Position numbers and translations under genes: made by a program. A stretch of DNA of 64,000 bases from NCBI RefSeq assembly GCF_008693105.1, contig NZ_VXKK01000013.1, positions 62,001 through 126,000 on the forward strand. Direction: 5' to 3'. This stretch comes from Corynebacterium flavescens (GTDB taxonomy: Bacteria; Actinomycetota; Actinomycetes; Mycobacteriales; Mycobacteriaceae). The notes below the pieces were generated by a model that made no database searches, was not told where the DNA came from, and was given only the letters and a program-made list of their open reading frames with translations. Below are positions 1 to 8,800 of this stretch, piece by piece. The number at the start of each line of letters is the position of its first letter. The stretch's first letter is position 1.

Positions 1-1
1 G

Positions 2-406
2 CCTGCAGGCGAGGGCACAGGAAACTCTTCGGACAACGTCTTCGACAAGGTTTCGAGCACCGCCAAGGACTTGGGAGCCACACTCAAAGCGGCCGCAGAG
101 GCAACCCGGACCTCGGAAGCCTTCGCAGACGCGAAAGGCAAGATCAATACCGCCTATAATGAAACTCGCGAGGGGGTCAGCGAGGCCTATAAGTCCGCCA
201 AGGAACGTAGCCAGCGCGCGGAGGGCAACGCCACTCCGGACGGCCCTAGTGCCAAGACCGGCAATCCGAGCAAGACCGACGGCACCGCTGCTGATGGATC
301 CGCTTCCCCGGCGGAGGAGATCCTCGAAGGCGAAGTCATCGAAACTGACCACACCGACCATCCTGACCACACTGACCACACTGACCACACTGATCCGACA
401 AAGTAA
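2..406 (+). CDS. 3' part of a hypothetical helical protein with a Thr-Asp-His repeat tail
   Basis: The window opens inside this gene: the frame is open from base 2 and no start is visible, so only the last 134 codons can be read. The visible part begins with an Ala/Lys/Glu-rich, probably helical stretch, then a low-complexity Gly/Ser/Pro/Asp tail, and ends in repeated Thr-Asp-His units. By position, next to a DUF2516 gene, it matches the heparin-binding haemagglutinin locus of mycobacteria (Rv0475), but HBHA ends in Lys/Pro/Ala repeats and this tail is acidic and His-rich. I therefore leave the function open. A DUF2516 gene follows after 6 bases, so the two are probably co-transcribed. Confidence 0.7.
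   Translation, partial: PAGEGTGNSSDNVFDKVSSTAKDLGATLKAAAEATRTSEAFADAKGKINTAYNETREGVSEAYKSAKERSQRAEGNATPDGPSAKTGNPSKTDGTAADGSASPAEEILEGEVIETDHTDHPDHTDHTDHTDPTK
344..388 (+). repeat. 9-bp tandem repeat coding Thr-Asp-His units
   Basis: Five consecutive 9-base units close to ACTGACCAC lie at the end of the first gene; units two and three differ by a few bases and the last two are identical. The unit is a multiple of three, so gain or loss changes the His/Asp tail length without shifting the frame. Confidence 0.85.
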
Positions 407-412
407 GAGTAA

Positions 413-703
413 ATGGACATTCTGATTCTCATCATGAACAACCTGCAGTACTGGGTGTTCATGGCACTTTCCATCTTCGCCGTGATCGGGGCGGTGCTCG
501 CCGCCTCGACGCGCGAGGATGCCTTCCGCGCCGGCGACCGTAAAAACAAGTGGTCCTGGGTGGGCTTCTTGGCAGCGTCCGCAGTGGGCATGATGCTGCC
601 CCTGCCCTTCATCCCTTGGATCGGCGCAGTGGTGACCGGGATTTACTGGTTTGATGTGCGGCCGCAGCTGCGTGCCATCATCAACGGCGATTACAGCTAC
701 TAA
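413..703 (+). CDS. DUF2516 family membrane protein
   Basis: A 96-residue protein with hydrophobic segments at about residues 8-30 and 45-70, and a short charged loop between them (Arg-Lys-Asn-Lys region). Size, topology and place between an HBHA-position gene and a DeoC-like gene fit the actinobacterial DUF2516 family (Rv0476 in M. tuberculosis). The function of the family is unknown. The ATG at 413 lies 6 bases after the previous stop, and GAG in that gap may serve as a weak ribosome site. The next gene starts 18 bases downstream, so this is the middle of a three-gene unit. Confidence 0.75.
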   Translation: MDILILIMNNLQYWVFMALSIFAVIGAVLAASTREDAFRAGDRKNKWSWVGFLAASAVGMMLPLPFIPWIGAVVTGIYWFDVRPQLRAIINGDYSY

Positions 704-721
704 AAGCAGTGGCAGCCTAAC

Positions 722-1210
722 ATGGAATACCTCAATCTTTTGGAGTCCACTTCTGAGCAGGTCCGTGCGCAGGCAGAGGGCAACAGCGTGGTGGTCTCAC
801 CGACCCACGTTGCCGCCGCCTTGAGCGGAAAAGCCCACGAGGTGATCTCGGTGGCGGGCTATCCCACCGGCAGGCACCACAGCCTCATCAAGGCCTCGGA
901 GGCGCGCTTGGCGGTCTATACGGGTGCTACAGAGATTTGGTTGGCGGTAGATCCGCAGCTGGAGGACTCAAATGAGTTGCTTTCAGAGCTTGTCGCCGTG
1001 CGGGAGGCTTGCCCGCAGCCGGTTAAGCTGGCGCTCATTGCCACGAACCAAGCCGCGGTGGACGCGGCCGAGTTCGCAGGATTTCAGCGCATCGTTCTGC
1101 ACCACGCCAAGCGGGAAAAAGCAGAGCCCACGGATTCGGCAGCGCCTGCGAAGCCCGCTCAGGGCGTGAGGTCGGCGCTGCCTACTGTGGACTTCGACTT
1201 CTCCGGCTAG
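722..1210 (+). CDS. shortened DeoC-like protein lacking the Schiff-base lysine
   Basis: This 162-residue protein resembles deoxyribose-phosphate aldolase: an early strand with VVVSPTHVA matches the DeoC VCVNPxHV strand, GYPTGRHH matches the GFPxG turn, and EARLAVYTGATEIW matches EAxxAxxxGADEID. Active DeoC has about 220 residues and a catalytic lysine in FVKTSTGF. At the aligned place this protein has RIVLHH, and the last quarter of the barrel is missing, replaced by a Lys/Pro/Ala-rich tail. It should not be an active aldolase. deoC also follows the DUF2516 region in M. tuberculosis (Rv0478), which supports descent from deoC. The frame is clean, so the product may keep another role. Confidence 0.6.
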   Translation: MEYLNLLESTSEQVRAQAEGNSVVVSPTHVAAALSGKAHEVISVAGYPTGRHHSLIKASEARLAVYTGATEIWLAVDPQLEDSNELLSELVAVREACPQPVKLALIATNQAAVDAAEFAGFQRIVLHHAKREKAEPTDSAAPAKPAQGVRSALPTVDFDFSG

Positions 1211-1241
1211 GGCCGCGTCGGCCACTCCGGCTAGGCCGCGT
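1201..1241. repeat. short direct repeat covering two convergent stop codons
   Basis: CTCCGGCTAGGGCCGCGT (1201-1218) recurs with one base fewer as CTCCGGCTAGGCCGCGT (1225-1241). The first copy holds the TAG stop of the DeoC-like gene. The second copy holds, on the opposite strand, the TAG stop of the DUF2993 gene. It looks like a small local duplication at the gene boundary. Confidence 0.7.
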
Positions 1242-2028
1242 TAGTCTCACCGGGGGCGGTGGAGACCGCGGAGCTGAGCTCCTTTAAGGGGACGTTCGTG
1301 CCGGCGACGGTGAGCTTTAGCTCCCCGCTTCCTACCTCGACGGCGTCGACGTGCAGCTGGCTGCCCACGAACTGCTCTTGTACCCCCTCGCGCAAGGAAT
1401 CTGAGAGGGCAGCGGTGGCCTGATCAGGAAGGTTCATTCCGAATACTGCTGCTTTGCGGGTGGCGATGTCGAGTACGCCGTTGTTCGCGCTGGGCTCGAG
1501 GGCGAGGCTGGCGAGCCCTCCGCCGAACTCGACGTCGATAGTGTTGTCTTCCGCGTTCGTGGTGATCGAGGTGATCACCATGTTGCCCAAGGTGGCATTG
1601 TCGGATTGTTCCGCGATGCTCTTTTGGAAGGTGGCGAGGAGGAAGTCATCCGGGAGTGTGGTGGTCGCACGCATCTGGCCGGCCACCGGCGCGGAGGCGA
1701 CGCTGAGATCGCGCAGCTCGATGTCGGCGGCGGGCTGGCCCTTCACCTCCGTGCCCTCAATCTGCAGGGTGGAGGGAGTGCTCATGTTCATCTGCGAGAT
1801 CTTGCCGCCCAGCATGCCAAGGGTAAGCGGGCTGGCACCGAAGCTGACGCTGGGCTTTTCTGTCACCTCGAGGCCCTCGGCCTGGGTGGTTTCCATAAAC
1901 TGGGAGGTCATCTGCCTTCCCATGTACCAGCGCAGGCCAAATTCGGCGATGAGCAGGATAAGAAGGAGGCCGACGAGCACGCCGACAAAGATTTTCCACG
2001 CCTTAGAAGCGGAGTCTTGAGAAGCCAT
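1231..2028 (-). CDS. DUF2993 / LmeA-family membrane-anchored protein
   Basis: A 265-residue protein with a short charged N-terminus, one membrane anchor at about residues 12-30, and an extracytoplasmic domain of the DUF2993 (LmeA phospholipid-binding) type, with the family's pattern of GxxxLTLGMLGGKI and later ELRDLSV strands. The domain is thought to hold a lipid between beta-sheets. LmeA of mycobacteria acts in lipomannan elongation or MmpL3 stability; this locus matches its paralogue Rv0479c, whose role is not defined. The gene converges on the DeoC-like gene with only 20 bases between the stops. The ATG at 2028 gives a sensible positive-inside N-terminus. Confidence 0.75.
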   Translation of the reverse strand: MASQDSASKAWKIFVGVLVGLLLILLIAEFGLRWYMGRQMTSQFMETTQAEGLEVTEKPSVSFGASPLTLGMLGGKISQMNMSTPSTLQIEGTEVKGQPAADIELRDLSVASAPVAGQMRATTTLPDDFLLATFQKSIAEQSDNATLGNMVITSITTNAEDNTIDVEFGGGLASLALEPSANNGVLDIATRKAAVFGMNLPDQATAALSDSLREGVQEQFVGSQLHVDAVEVGSGELKLTVAGTNVPLKELSSAVSTAPGETNAA

Positions 2029-2090
2029 GGCTAATAGTGTGGTCTATGTTGTCCCCCAAGGCTAGTCAGGCACGAAAATCATAGTCGGGT

Positions 2091-2284
2091 TCACAGGTGC
2101 GGGGCGACGAGCTCCCAGTCTACGGTGAGCGTGTTATCGCGGAGCCGACGGCGAACTGGGTGGACGGGTAGCCCGACTTCGCCAAGCAATTGACGCGCCA
2201 TGCGCTAACGCACCCGCGGGTGATGACGCCAAAAGGCCGACCCGCACCCGCGCTGGCGCGCAGATTATGTGCATGGTCGGCCAT
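2091..2284 (-). pseudogene. remnant of a class I SAM-dependent methyltransferase gene (internal deletion)
   Basis: On the minus strand an ATG at 2284 opens a peptide, MADHAHNLRASAGAGRPFG followed by VITRG, that is typical of the first 25 residues of an actinobacterial methyltransferase family (the intact form continues with NRLRR). The match ends near 2213. In a different frame, 2201-2091 encodes 36 residues ending in LRDNTLTVDWELVAPHL, which resembles the family's C-terminus (RRRxRDNxLTVxW). Intact members have roughly 270 residues, so more than 200 codons are missing. Both pieces lie in the right order and on the same strand. The family assignment is from memory of the motifs, not from a search. 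Confidence 0.55.
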
Positions 2285-2304
2285 GGTTTTAACCCGAGGA
2301 AGGA

Positions 2305-2796
2305 CTAGAGGTTAGCGGAGATCCACTGATCGGCAAGGTTGCCTTCGTTGGTGAAGAGCTCGCCCAGAGCCTCGCCCACCTTCGGCTCGATGGCGGCACC
2401 CATGAGGGGGATGTTCACCGAGACCTCGTTGATGTAGGACAAGGTGGTGGTGTCGCCCTCACCGGTCAGGGAAATCTCGCCCTTGAAGTCGACGGGGGTT
2501 CCCTTCACGTCTGCGGTGTAGGTGACGTCGGCAGCGTTGCCCTCGAGGGCACCGACGGTGATGACGCGCTTGACCTTGAGGTCCTGCGAGACCATGGCGC
2601 GCACGGCCTCGGGCAGCAAAGTGGTGGGCAATACCTCGTAGAGGATCGCGGTGTTATCCGTGAAATCGTGCACCTCGCCGGGGTCCGGGGAGAGGTTGGC
2701 TACGATGTATTCCCAATAGCCCTCGCTGAGCAGTGCCTTGTGCACCTTCTCGATGGGCTGATTGATAGTTACGGTGTTTTCGCTACGGGTTGACAT
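2305..2796 (-). CDS. DUF2505 family SRPBCC-like protein
   Basis: A 163-residue soluble protein with the layout of the DUF2505 family (Rv0481c position): an N-terminal strand TVTINQPIEKVHKALL, a central DLKVKRVITV strand, and a C-terminal amphipathic helix after IPLMGAAIEPKV. The family is related to START/polyketide cyclase folds and may bind a hydrophobic ligand; its role is unknown. It is divergent from murB, with the two starts about 25 bases apart, so the promoters must overlap. No signal peptide or membrane segment is visible. Confidence 0.75.
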   Translation of the reverse strand: MSTRSENTVTINQPIEKVHKALLSEGYWEYIVANLSPDPGEVHDFTDNTAILYEVLPTTLLPEAVRAMVSQDLKVKRVITVGALEGNAADVTYTADVKGTPVDFKGEISLTGEGDTTTLSYINEVSVNIPLMGAAIEPKVGEALGELFTNEGNLADQWISANL

Positions 2797-2820
2797 GCGT
2801 AACAGACTACCTTGGTAGGG

Positions 2821-3915
2821 GTGTTAGAAGAATTCTTGACCCAGCAGCTGGCAGCGGTCGAGGGGATCACCCTCGACTATGACACCGACTTTGCCTCCTT
2901 GACCACCCTGCGGGTGGGCGGGAAACCCCAGGTATTGGTGCGTTGCTCGAACCCGGAGGCGGCCGTGGCTGCCACCCAGCTTGTCGACGACGCCTCGGTA
3001 CCTCTCGTCATCGTCGGCGGCGGCTCCAACCTGCTGGTGCGCGATGGCGCAGTGGACGTGGTGGCGCTTTTGCTCGAGTTCGGCGATATCAACGTCGACG
3101 CGGGGTCAGGCCTCGTGCGCGCCGGGGCGGGGGCCGAGTGGGACCGCGTGGTCGCGGCATCCGTGGACGCTGGATTGGGCGGCATCGAATGTCTCTCCGG
3201 AATCCCCGGCTCGGCAGGGGCGGTGCCGGTACAAAACGTGGGCGCTTATGGTGCGGAAATCTCTGACGTGCTTACCCGGGTGCGCCTCTACGACAGGCGG
3301 GCCCACGTCGACGAATGGGTGCCCGCCGCCGACCTGGACCTGGACTATCGCTACTCCAACCTCAAGTTCACCCACCGCGCGTTGGTCCTTGAGATCGAGT
3401 TGCAGCTGAGCACCGATGGCCTATCCAAGCCCCTGCGTTTTGGGCAGCTCACCCAGCAGCCCGGTGAGCGGCGCCGCGTTGCCGAGGTCCGCGAGGAGGT
3501 CCTGCGCCTGCGCCACGGCAAGGGAATGGTCTTAGACCCGCAGGACCACGACACGTGGTCTGCCGGTTCCTTCTTCACTAACCCCATCGTTGATCCCGCG
3601 CTTGCCGAAGCCGTCTGTGCACGCGTGCGCACCACCCACGGGGACGCCGTGGCTGAGACAATGCCGCGCCACGCGGTGGCCAAGGGCGAGAAGCTCTCGG
3701 CTGCCTGGCTCATTGAAAAGGCAGGTTTCCCCAAGGGCTACCCGGGGCAGGGGCGCGCGACCTTGTCGACCAAGCACACGCTGGCCTTGAGCAACCGCGG
3801 CGAAGCCCGCGCCGAGGACATCGTGGCCCTTGCCCGCGACATCCGCGATGGGGTGCGTGCGGCCTTCGGCGTTGAGCTTGTTCCCGAGCCCGTCTGGCTG
3901 GGCCTGGCGCTCTAG
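2821..3915 (+). CDS. murB: UDP-N-acetylmuramate dehydrogenase MurB
   Basis: MurB reduces UDP-GlcNAc-enolpyruvate to UDP-MurNAc with NADPH and FAD in the cytoplasm, the second committed step of peptidoglycan synthesis. The FAD-binding motif VIVGGGSNLLV and the GIPGSAGAVPVQNVGAYG segment are present, as is the type I C-terminal domain with SAGSFFTNP, which carries the active-site serine. I chose GTG at 2821: a TACCTT hexamer ends 7 bases upstream, as in other leaderless starts here. An in-frame TTG at 2812 would add three residues. Length (364) is normal. murB sits alone here; murA is not adjacent. Confidence 0.93.
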   Translation: MLEEFLTQQLAAVEGITLDYDTDFASLTTLRVGGKPQVLVRCSNPEAAVAATQLVDDASVPLVIVGGGSNLLVRDGAVDVVALLLEFGDINVDAGSGLVRAGAGAEWDRVVAASVDAGLGGIECLSGIPGSAGAVPVQNVGAYGAEISDVLTRVRLYDRRAHVDEWVPAADLDLDYRYSNLKFTHRALVLEIELQLSTDGLSKPLRFGQLTQQPGERRRVAEVREEVLRLRHGKGMVLDPQDHDTWSAGSFFTNPIVDPALAEAVCARVRTTHGDAVAETMPRHAVAKGEKLSAAWLIEKAGFPKGYPGQGRATLSTKHTLALSNRGEARAEDIVALARDIRDGVRAAFGVELVPEPVWLGLAL

Positions 3916-3934
3916 GCGTGTGCGTGTCCCAAGG

Positions 3935-3993
3935 GCGCGTTCGCTGCACATAGCGGCCAAAAGTGCCCAGGGCACTATTTACCGTGAACGAGA
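3935..3993. repeat. dispersed hairpin repeat, copy A
   Basis: The sequence begins GCGCGTTCGCTGCACATAG and ends GGCACTATTTACCGTGAACG, with arms that pair imperfectly around an AAAAGTGCCCAG centre. Copy B (40647-40703) shares the GCGCGTTC start, the CCCAGG centre and the CACTATTTACCGTGAA end. It lies between murB and luxS and may act as a bidirectional terminator for these convergent genes. Confidence 0.6.
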
Positions 3994-4012
3994 CGCGGGG
4001 GCCGCGAAGTCC

Positions 4013-4474
4013 CTAGCGCATGACCTCGAGCCACTCGTCCTTGTGGGCGAGGTAGTCACGCACGGCGGCCTGCGCGCCTTCGAGGCTGTGGTTGGCTCCC
4101 CAGCCGCACTGCGTGACGTTGGCCGCCGGAACTTCGGTGGCGGTGAGGATATCGCCCAGGGACTTAGTGAGGACTTCGATAAGCTCGTCTTGCTCGAGGC
4201 CGTTGGTGATGGCGTAGAAGCCGGTCTGGCAGCCCATGGGGGCGAAACCGATGAGCTTGTCGGTGTAGTTGCGCATGAAATTGGCCATCATGTGTTCGAT
4301 GGAGTGCACCGTAGGCATGTCGAGATGCTCCTCGTTGGGCTGGCAAAAGCGCAGGTCATATTTGATGATTTCCGTTCCATCGCCAAGGTCCTGGCGGCCG
4401 GCAACGCGCACATAGGGCGCGGCGACAAGGCGGTGATCGAGTTCGAAGGATTCCACGTTGCTGCGTTTCGTCAT
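4013..4474 (-). CDS. luxS: S-ribosylhomocysteine lyase LuxS
   Basis: LuxS cleaves S-ribosylhomocysteine to homocysteine and DPD, the precursor of autoinducer-2, in the activated methyl cycle. The 153-residue product has every key residue: the HSIEH motif (His57, Glu60, His61), Cys82 in PMGCQTGFY as the acid/base cysteine, and Cys123 in QCGWGANHS as the third metal ligand. Length is normal for the family. It is a single gene convergent on murB and divergent from the YihY gene. No methyl-cycle partner (such as a nucleosidase gene) is adjacent, so the context does not separate a metabolic role from a signalling role. Confidence 0.95.
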   Translation of the reverse strand: MTKRSNVESFELDHRLVAAPYVRVAGRQDLGDGTEIIKYDLRFCQPNEEHLDMPTVHSIEHMMANFMRNYTDKLIGFAPMGCQTGFYAITNGLEQDELIEVLTKSLGDILTATEVPAANVTQCGWGANHSLEGAQAAVRDYLAHKDEWLEVMR

Positions 4475-4607
4475 GGAGGACAGCCTAGTGTGCTTGGCTT
4501 AGCTGGCGCCATAATTAAAGTCGCGGGGATAAAGCTCTGATAACCATTGGCGCTGGCCCGGAGTGTCCGCGAGGGCGCGGAGGAGCGGTGCTGCTTAGGC
4601 TGGCAGG

Positions 4608-5759
4608 ATGAACTCGCAGGAAAAGCCGGACAGGCAGCCGGATAGGATCTTGCCACCCCGCGGCGTGGAAACCATCGGCGTCGATTCCCGCGACGAATAT
4701 GAAAGCCCCCTCGGCCGCGGCAACCGCCTGGGATCTAAGAGCTGGGCGCTGGTGCTCCGGCGCACATGGAATGACTTCTTCTTCGAAGGCTTTCTGGACA
4801 GAGGCGCGACGCTGACCTACTTCACGCTTATGGCTTTTGCACCGACGGTGTTGGCCGCCTACTCCATAGCCACCTTGGTCTTTGCCAGCAGGCGGGCACA
4901 GGTGGAGGAGATAACGCAGGAGTTCATCGTGGAGTATCTCCCCGCCCAGACCACCCAGCAGGCCAGCGACTTAGTGGGCACGATCATCGGCTCGAGTGCG
5001 CAGGGGACGATAGCGCTGGTCTTGTCGGTCTTGATCTCCTTGTTCTCCGCTTCGGCTTATGTGCGTGCCTTCTCGCGCACGGCCAACATGGTCTACGGAA
5101 GGGTGGAGGGCCGCGGCCTCATCCGCGCCTGGGGCATGATGTGGGTGCTCACGGTGGTCCTGGTTCTCGGCGCCGTGACGCTGGTCTTTGCCAACCTCGC
5201 GCGGGACACGGTCATCAGCGGGATTCTGGGGCCCATAGCTGGGCCCTTGGGGCTGGAGGACACCTTGGACTTCATGCTGCGGATATTCTTGCCGGTCTGG
5301 GACTGGCTGCGCCTGCCCTTAAGCGTCCTTTTAGTCCTCGCGCTTATCGCGGTGCTCTATCACTTCGCGCCGAATGTTAGGCCCCAGCGATTCCGGTGGT
5401 TCTCTTTGGGATCCGTGCTCGCGCTGGTGGCTACGGTGGCGGTGTGGTGGCTCATTGGCCTCTACCTGCAGTACTTCGCGGGCCTCAACGCTTATGGGGC
5501 GCTGAGCGTGGTGCTCGCGGTCCTGGTGGCGGTGTGGATAACCAATACCGCGCTCATCGTGGGCCTCAAGATCGACGCGGAGGTGCTGCGCGCCAAAGAG
5601 CTGCAGCGGGGATTGGAGTCCCAGCGCCACATTCAGGCGCCTCCGCGCTCGGATGAGGCAGCACTCGCGCAGGCTCAGACCCAGCAGCGCCTCGAGGACA
5701 AAGGCGAGCAGATCCGCACGCAGGCGGAAGAAAACAAGGCGGAAAAAGATAAGGCCTAG
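4608..5759 (+). CDS. YihY/BrkB family inner-membrane protein
   Basis: A 383-residue protein of the YihY/virulence factor BrkB family. A soluble N-terminus of about 65 residues is followed by several membrane segments between roughly residues 65 and 330 (for example ALVLSVLISLFSASAYVRAF and VLLVLALIAVLYHFAPNVRP), and by a charged, Gln/Glu/Lys-rich tail likely to form a coiled coil in the cytoplasm. The family was once called RNase BN in error; its transport role is unresolved. The ATG at 4608 follows a GGCAGG sequence. The stop codon lies inside the left arm of a strong terminator shared with the fatty acid synthase gene. Confidence 0.85.
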   Translation: MNSQEKPDRQPDRILPPRGVETIGVDSRDEYESPLGRGNRLGSKSWALVLRRTWNDFFFEGFLDRGATLTYFTLMAFAPTVLAAYSIATLVFASRRAQVEEITQEFIVEYLPAQTTQQASDLVGTIIGSSAQGTIALVLSVLISLFSASAYVRAFSRTANMVYGRVEGRGLIRAWGMMWVLTVVLVLGAVTLVFANLARDTVISGILGPIAGPLGLEDTLDFMLRIFLPVWDWLRLPLSVLLVLALIAVLYHFAPNVRPQRFRWFSLGSVLALVATVAVWWLIGLYLQYFAGLNAYGALSVVLAVLVAVWITNTALIVGLKIDAEVLRAKELQRGLESQRHIQAPPRSDEAALAQAQTQQRLEDKGEQIRTQAEENKAEKDKA

Positions 5760-5794
5760 CCCCGCACACTCTTAAGGTTCGGGGCTAGGCCTTA
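5751..5794. terminator. bidirectional terminator between yihY and fas
   Basis: The arms AAGGCCTAGCCCCG (5751-5764) and CGGGGCTAGGCCTT (5780-5793) are perfectly complementary around a 15-base loop, followed by TTAGTTCTT. Read from the other strand the A-rich coding end gives a short T run. The left arm contains the last codons and the TAG stop of the YihY gene. Confidence 0.85.
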
Positions 5795-5819
5795 GTTCTT
5801 CAGATCTTCCTGGGCGGTA

Positions 5820-8800
5820 CTAGACGCGCGGGAACACGCCTGATTCGTCGAGGCGAACGGACTCGTCGAGCAGCAGCGCGACCTCGGCGGCCTTGGCTGC
5901 GGAGACGGTGCCATAGCCCGGAATCTCACCAGTGCCGCCCTCGGGAAGGCGGCGGCCCTCGATGACTTCGAAGAGAGGCTCACGGCCGAGCATGCCGTTC
6001 TCGAAGTGGGTGTGCCCGGCGGCTAGGCGCTCCTCGGCGCGGGCGCGCCACTGGGTAGCGGCGTCGGCCCCGCGCTGCTGGGCGACGGCGGTCTCGAAGA
6101 CACCCGGGTGAGCGTAGACCACCAAGGCGCCGACGTGACCGAAGCCAAGCGAGGTCAAAGCGGCCGCACGCACGGTGCCCACCGACAGTGCAGAACGCAG
6201 CCAGACCAGGTTGCGTGCCTTGGGCTCGATGAGCGGATCCACGCAGTCCAGCGCCACGTTCGGCGGGACGATTCCGGTGCGGAATACATCCACCAGGCCA
6301 CCGGTCTGGAAGAGTGCCGCGCCGCCCTTGGAGTGGCCGGTCAGCGTCTTCTGCGAGATGACGAACATAGGCTCGTCGGCGTCGCGTCCGATGGCGGGCC
6401 ACAGAATCGAGTGCAGCTCGGACTCGTTCGGGTCGTTGGCGTTGGTCGAGGTGTCGTGCTTGGAGAGCACGCTGACGTCGTTGGGGTGCAGCCCCAAGCC
6501 GCGCAGGGACTTCGCCAAGCGCGAGTTGGTGCGGCCGCGCCCGGCGCCGAGGGCACCGAGACCAGGGGCCGGAATGGAGGTGTGCGCGCCGTCGCCATAG
6601 GAGGCGGCGTGTGCGACAACTGCCAGCACCGGCAGACCCATGTCCGCAGCGACAGAACCACGCACGAGCAGGACGGTGCCGCCGCCCTCGCCCTCGAGGA
6701 AGCCGCCGCGGCGACGGTCGTTGGCGCGGGAGATGAAGCGCTCATCGATGCCCTTGGCGGTCATCGCGGCGGTCTCAGCGGTCGCGTTCATGTCGCCGAA
6801 GCCGGTGAGGGACTCTACCTGGACATCGTCGATACCGCCGGCGATGACCACGTCGGCCTTGCCGAGCGCAATCTTGTCGACGCCCTCCTCAATGGACACA
6901 GCAGCGGTAGCGCAGGCGCCGATGGGGTGAATCATCGAGCCATAGCCGCCGACCAAGGACTGCATCGTGTGCGCTGCGATGACGTTCGGCAGAGATTCCT
7001 GCAGGATGTCGCTCGGGCGCTCCTCGCCCAGGAAGCGGGTGACGAAGACCTTGTAGAGAGATTCCATGCCGCCGATGCCCGTGCCCTGGGTGGTGGCAAC
7101 CTGCGCCGGGTGAATGGAGCGCAGAAGCTCCGCCGGGGAGAAGCCTGCCTGGGTGAAGGCATCGATGGCGGTAACCAGGTTCCACACGGCCATGCGGTCG
7201 AGGGAATCGAGCATGTGCTCGGGGATGCCCCACTTGGCGGCGTCGAAGTTATCCGGCATCTGGGCTGCAACGGTGCGGGTCAAGGTGGCCTTGCGCGGAA
7301 CCTTGGCGGTAGCGCCCTTCAGGCGGGTGACCTCCCACTCGCCGTCAACCTCGCGCACCGTGGTGAACTCGGGATCTGCTACCTCGATGTCGCGGGCCTC
7401 GCCCTCGGAGGCCACGGTGAAGGTGATGTCGCGGTCGAGGAAGACGGTGGTCAGGTCGATGGAGCCCTGGTCCACGAGGTGGAACTTATCGCTCAGCGTG
7501 CGGATGCCGGCGCGGGCGACGACCTCGTCGCGGAAGCGATCGTAGATGTCCTCCTCGGCGACTTCGGTGCCCTCGGCGTCGAACCAGCCCGGGTGCGGAT
7601 CCTCGGCCCACGTGATGAGGCCGGTCATCCAGGCCAGCTCCAGCACGCCAGCCGCGGTCAGTTCCACGGCACCATCGTGCTGGAGGCCATACTCGGCCTC
7701 GAAGCGGGTGCGTCCCGAGCCCCAGGAGCTGACCTCGCCGATACCGGCGATGACGACCATGTCATCGAGGTCGGTGGTGACCTCGGAGATCTTTTCATCC
7801 GGGCCAAAGCCCGGCTGCTCAGCGCGCGGCGGGTTAGGCAGGGCGGAGATGGTGGCGGGGGCCGCAGAATCCGCGGCCGTGGCAGCTTCGGCGCCTGCGC
7901 CGGCCCCGGCCTGATCCGCCTGGGTCTGTGCGGCCAGCGCGGTCAGCGAGACTCCCTCGAGGCCGCCGGTGAGGTCGGCCTCAACTGGGGACTTCTCGGC
8001 AGCAGCGCGCGAAGACGGGCTGGCGAGACCGATGAGCTCGGAGGAGATTTCCTCCGGGGACCACACGTGAATGCCTGCGGCCTGCGCGGCCGGGACGAGC
8101 ACGTCGTTGCCGCCCATGAGGTGCGTGCCGGCAACCCAACCAATCTTGGCCTGGGCCAAGGTAACGCCTGCGGGCCAGCCAGCCTCGACATGCCACTTGT
8201 TCAAGATGGCGTCGAGAGCAGCCTTGACCTCGCCATAGGCGCCGTCGCCGCCGAAGGTGCCGCGGTTGGGGGAACCAGGCAAGACGATGTGGCAACGGGT
8301 ATCAACGGCTTCCTGTGCCAGGCGGGAGAGCCCGGCGATGGTGCGCTCGAGCGACCACAGCAGCAGGCGGGCCTGGTTTTCGGTGGCGGAGCCGGCGTCG
8401 GCAAGCGAGCCGGAGACCGAAGGAGCCGCGAAGGGGTAGGCCACGGTCGGGGTGAGCGCGGGCTTGAGTATCTTGACCTCGTTGCCCACGGACTCGCGCT
8501 GCTCGGTGCCGATCCAGTCGATGAGGGCATCGACGTCGCGGTAGCTCGAGAGGTTGGCCGGAACCAGCCACAGAGCAGAGCCCTGCGCGCCGTGTGCGGC
8601 GTAGAGCTTGCGGGCAAACTCCTTGCGTGCCTGGGTGACCCGCGAGGCGGTCATGACGACAGTCGCGCCGGCCTCGAGCAAGCGCTCGACCAGGGCGGTG
8701 GCGATGGACCCAGGAGCCGCGCCGGTGACCAGGGCCACCTCGCCACGGAACTCGCCGTTGAAGTCGGACTCGGCCTCGGCGGCGACGGTCGCGAGATCTC

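Noticed and set aside
2790..2795. TTGACA as a -35 box for murB
   Set aside because: No -10 hexamer lies at 16-18 bases; the sequence overlaps the start codon of the divergent gene and is probably chance.
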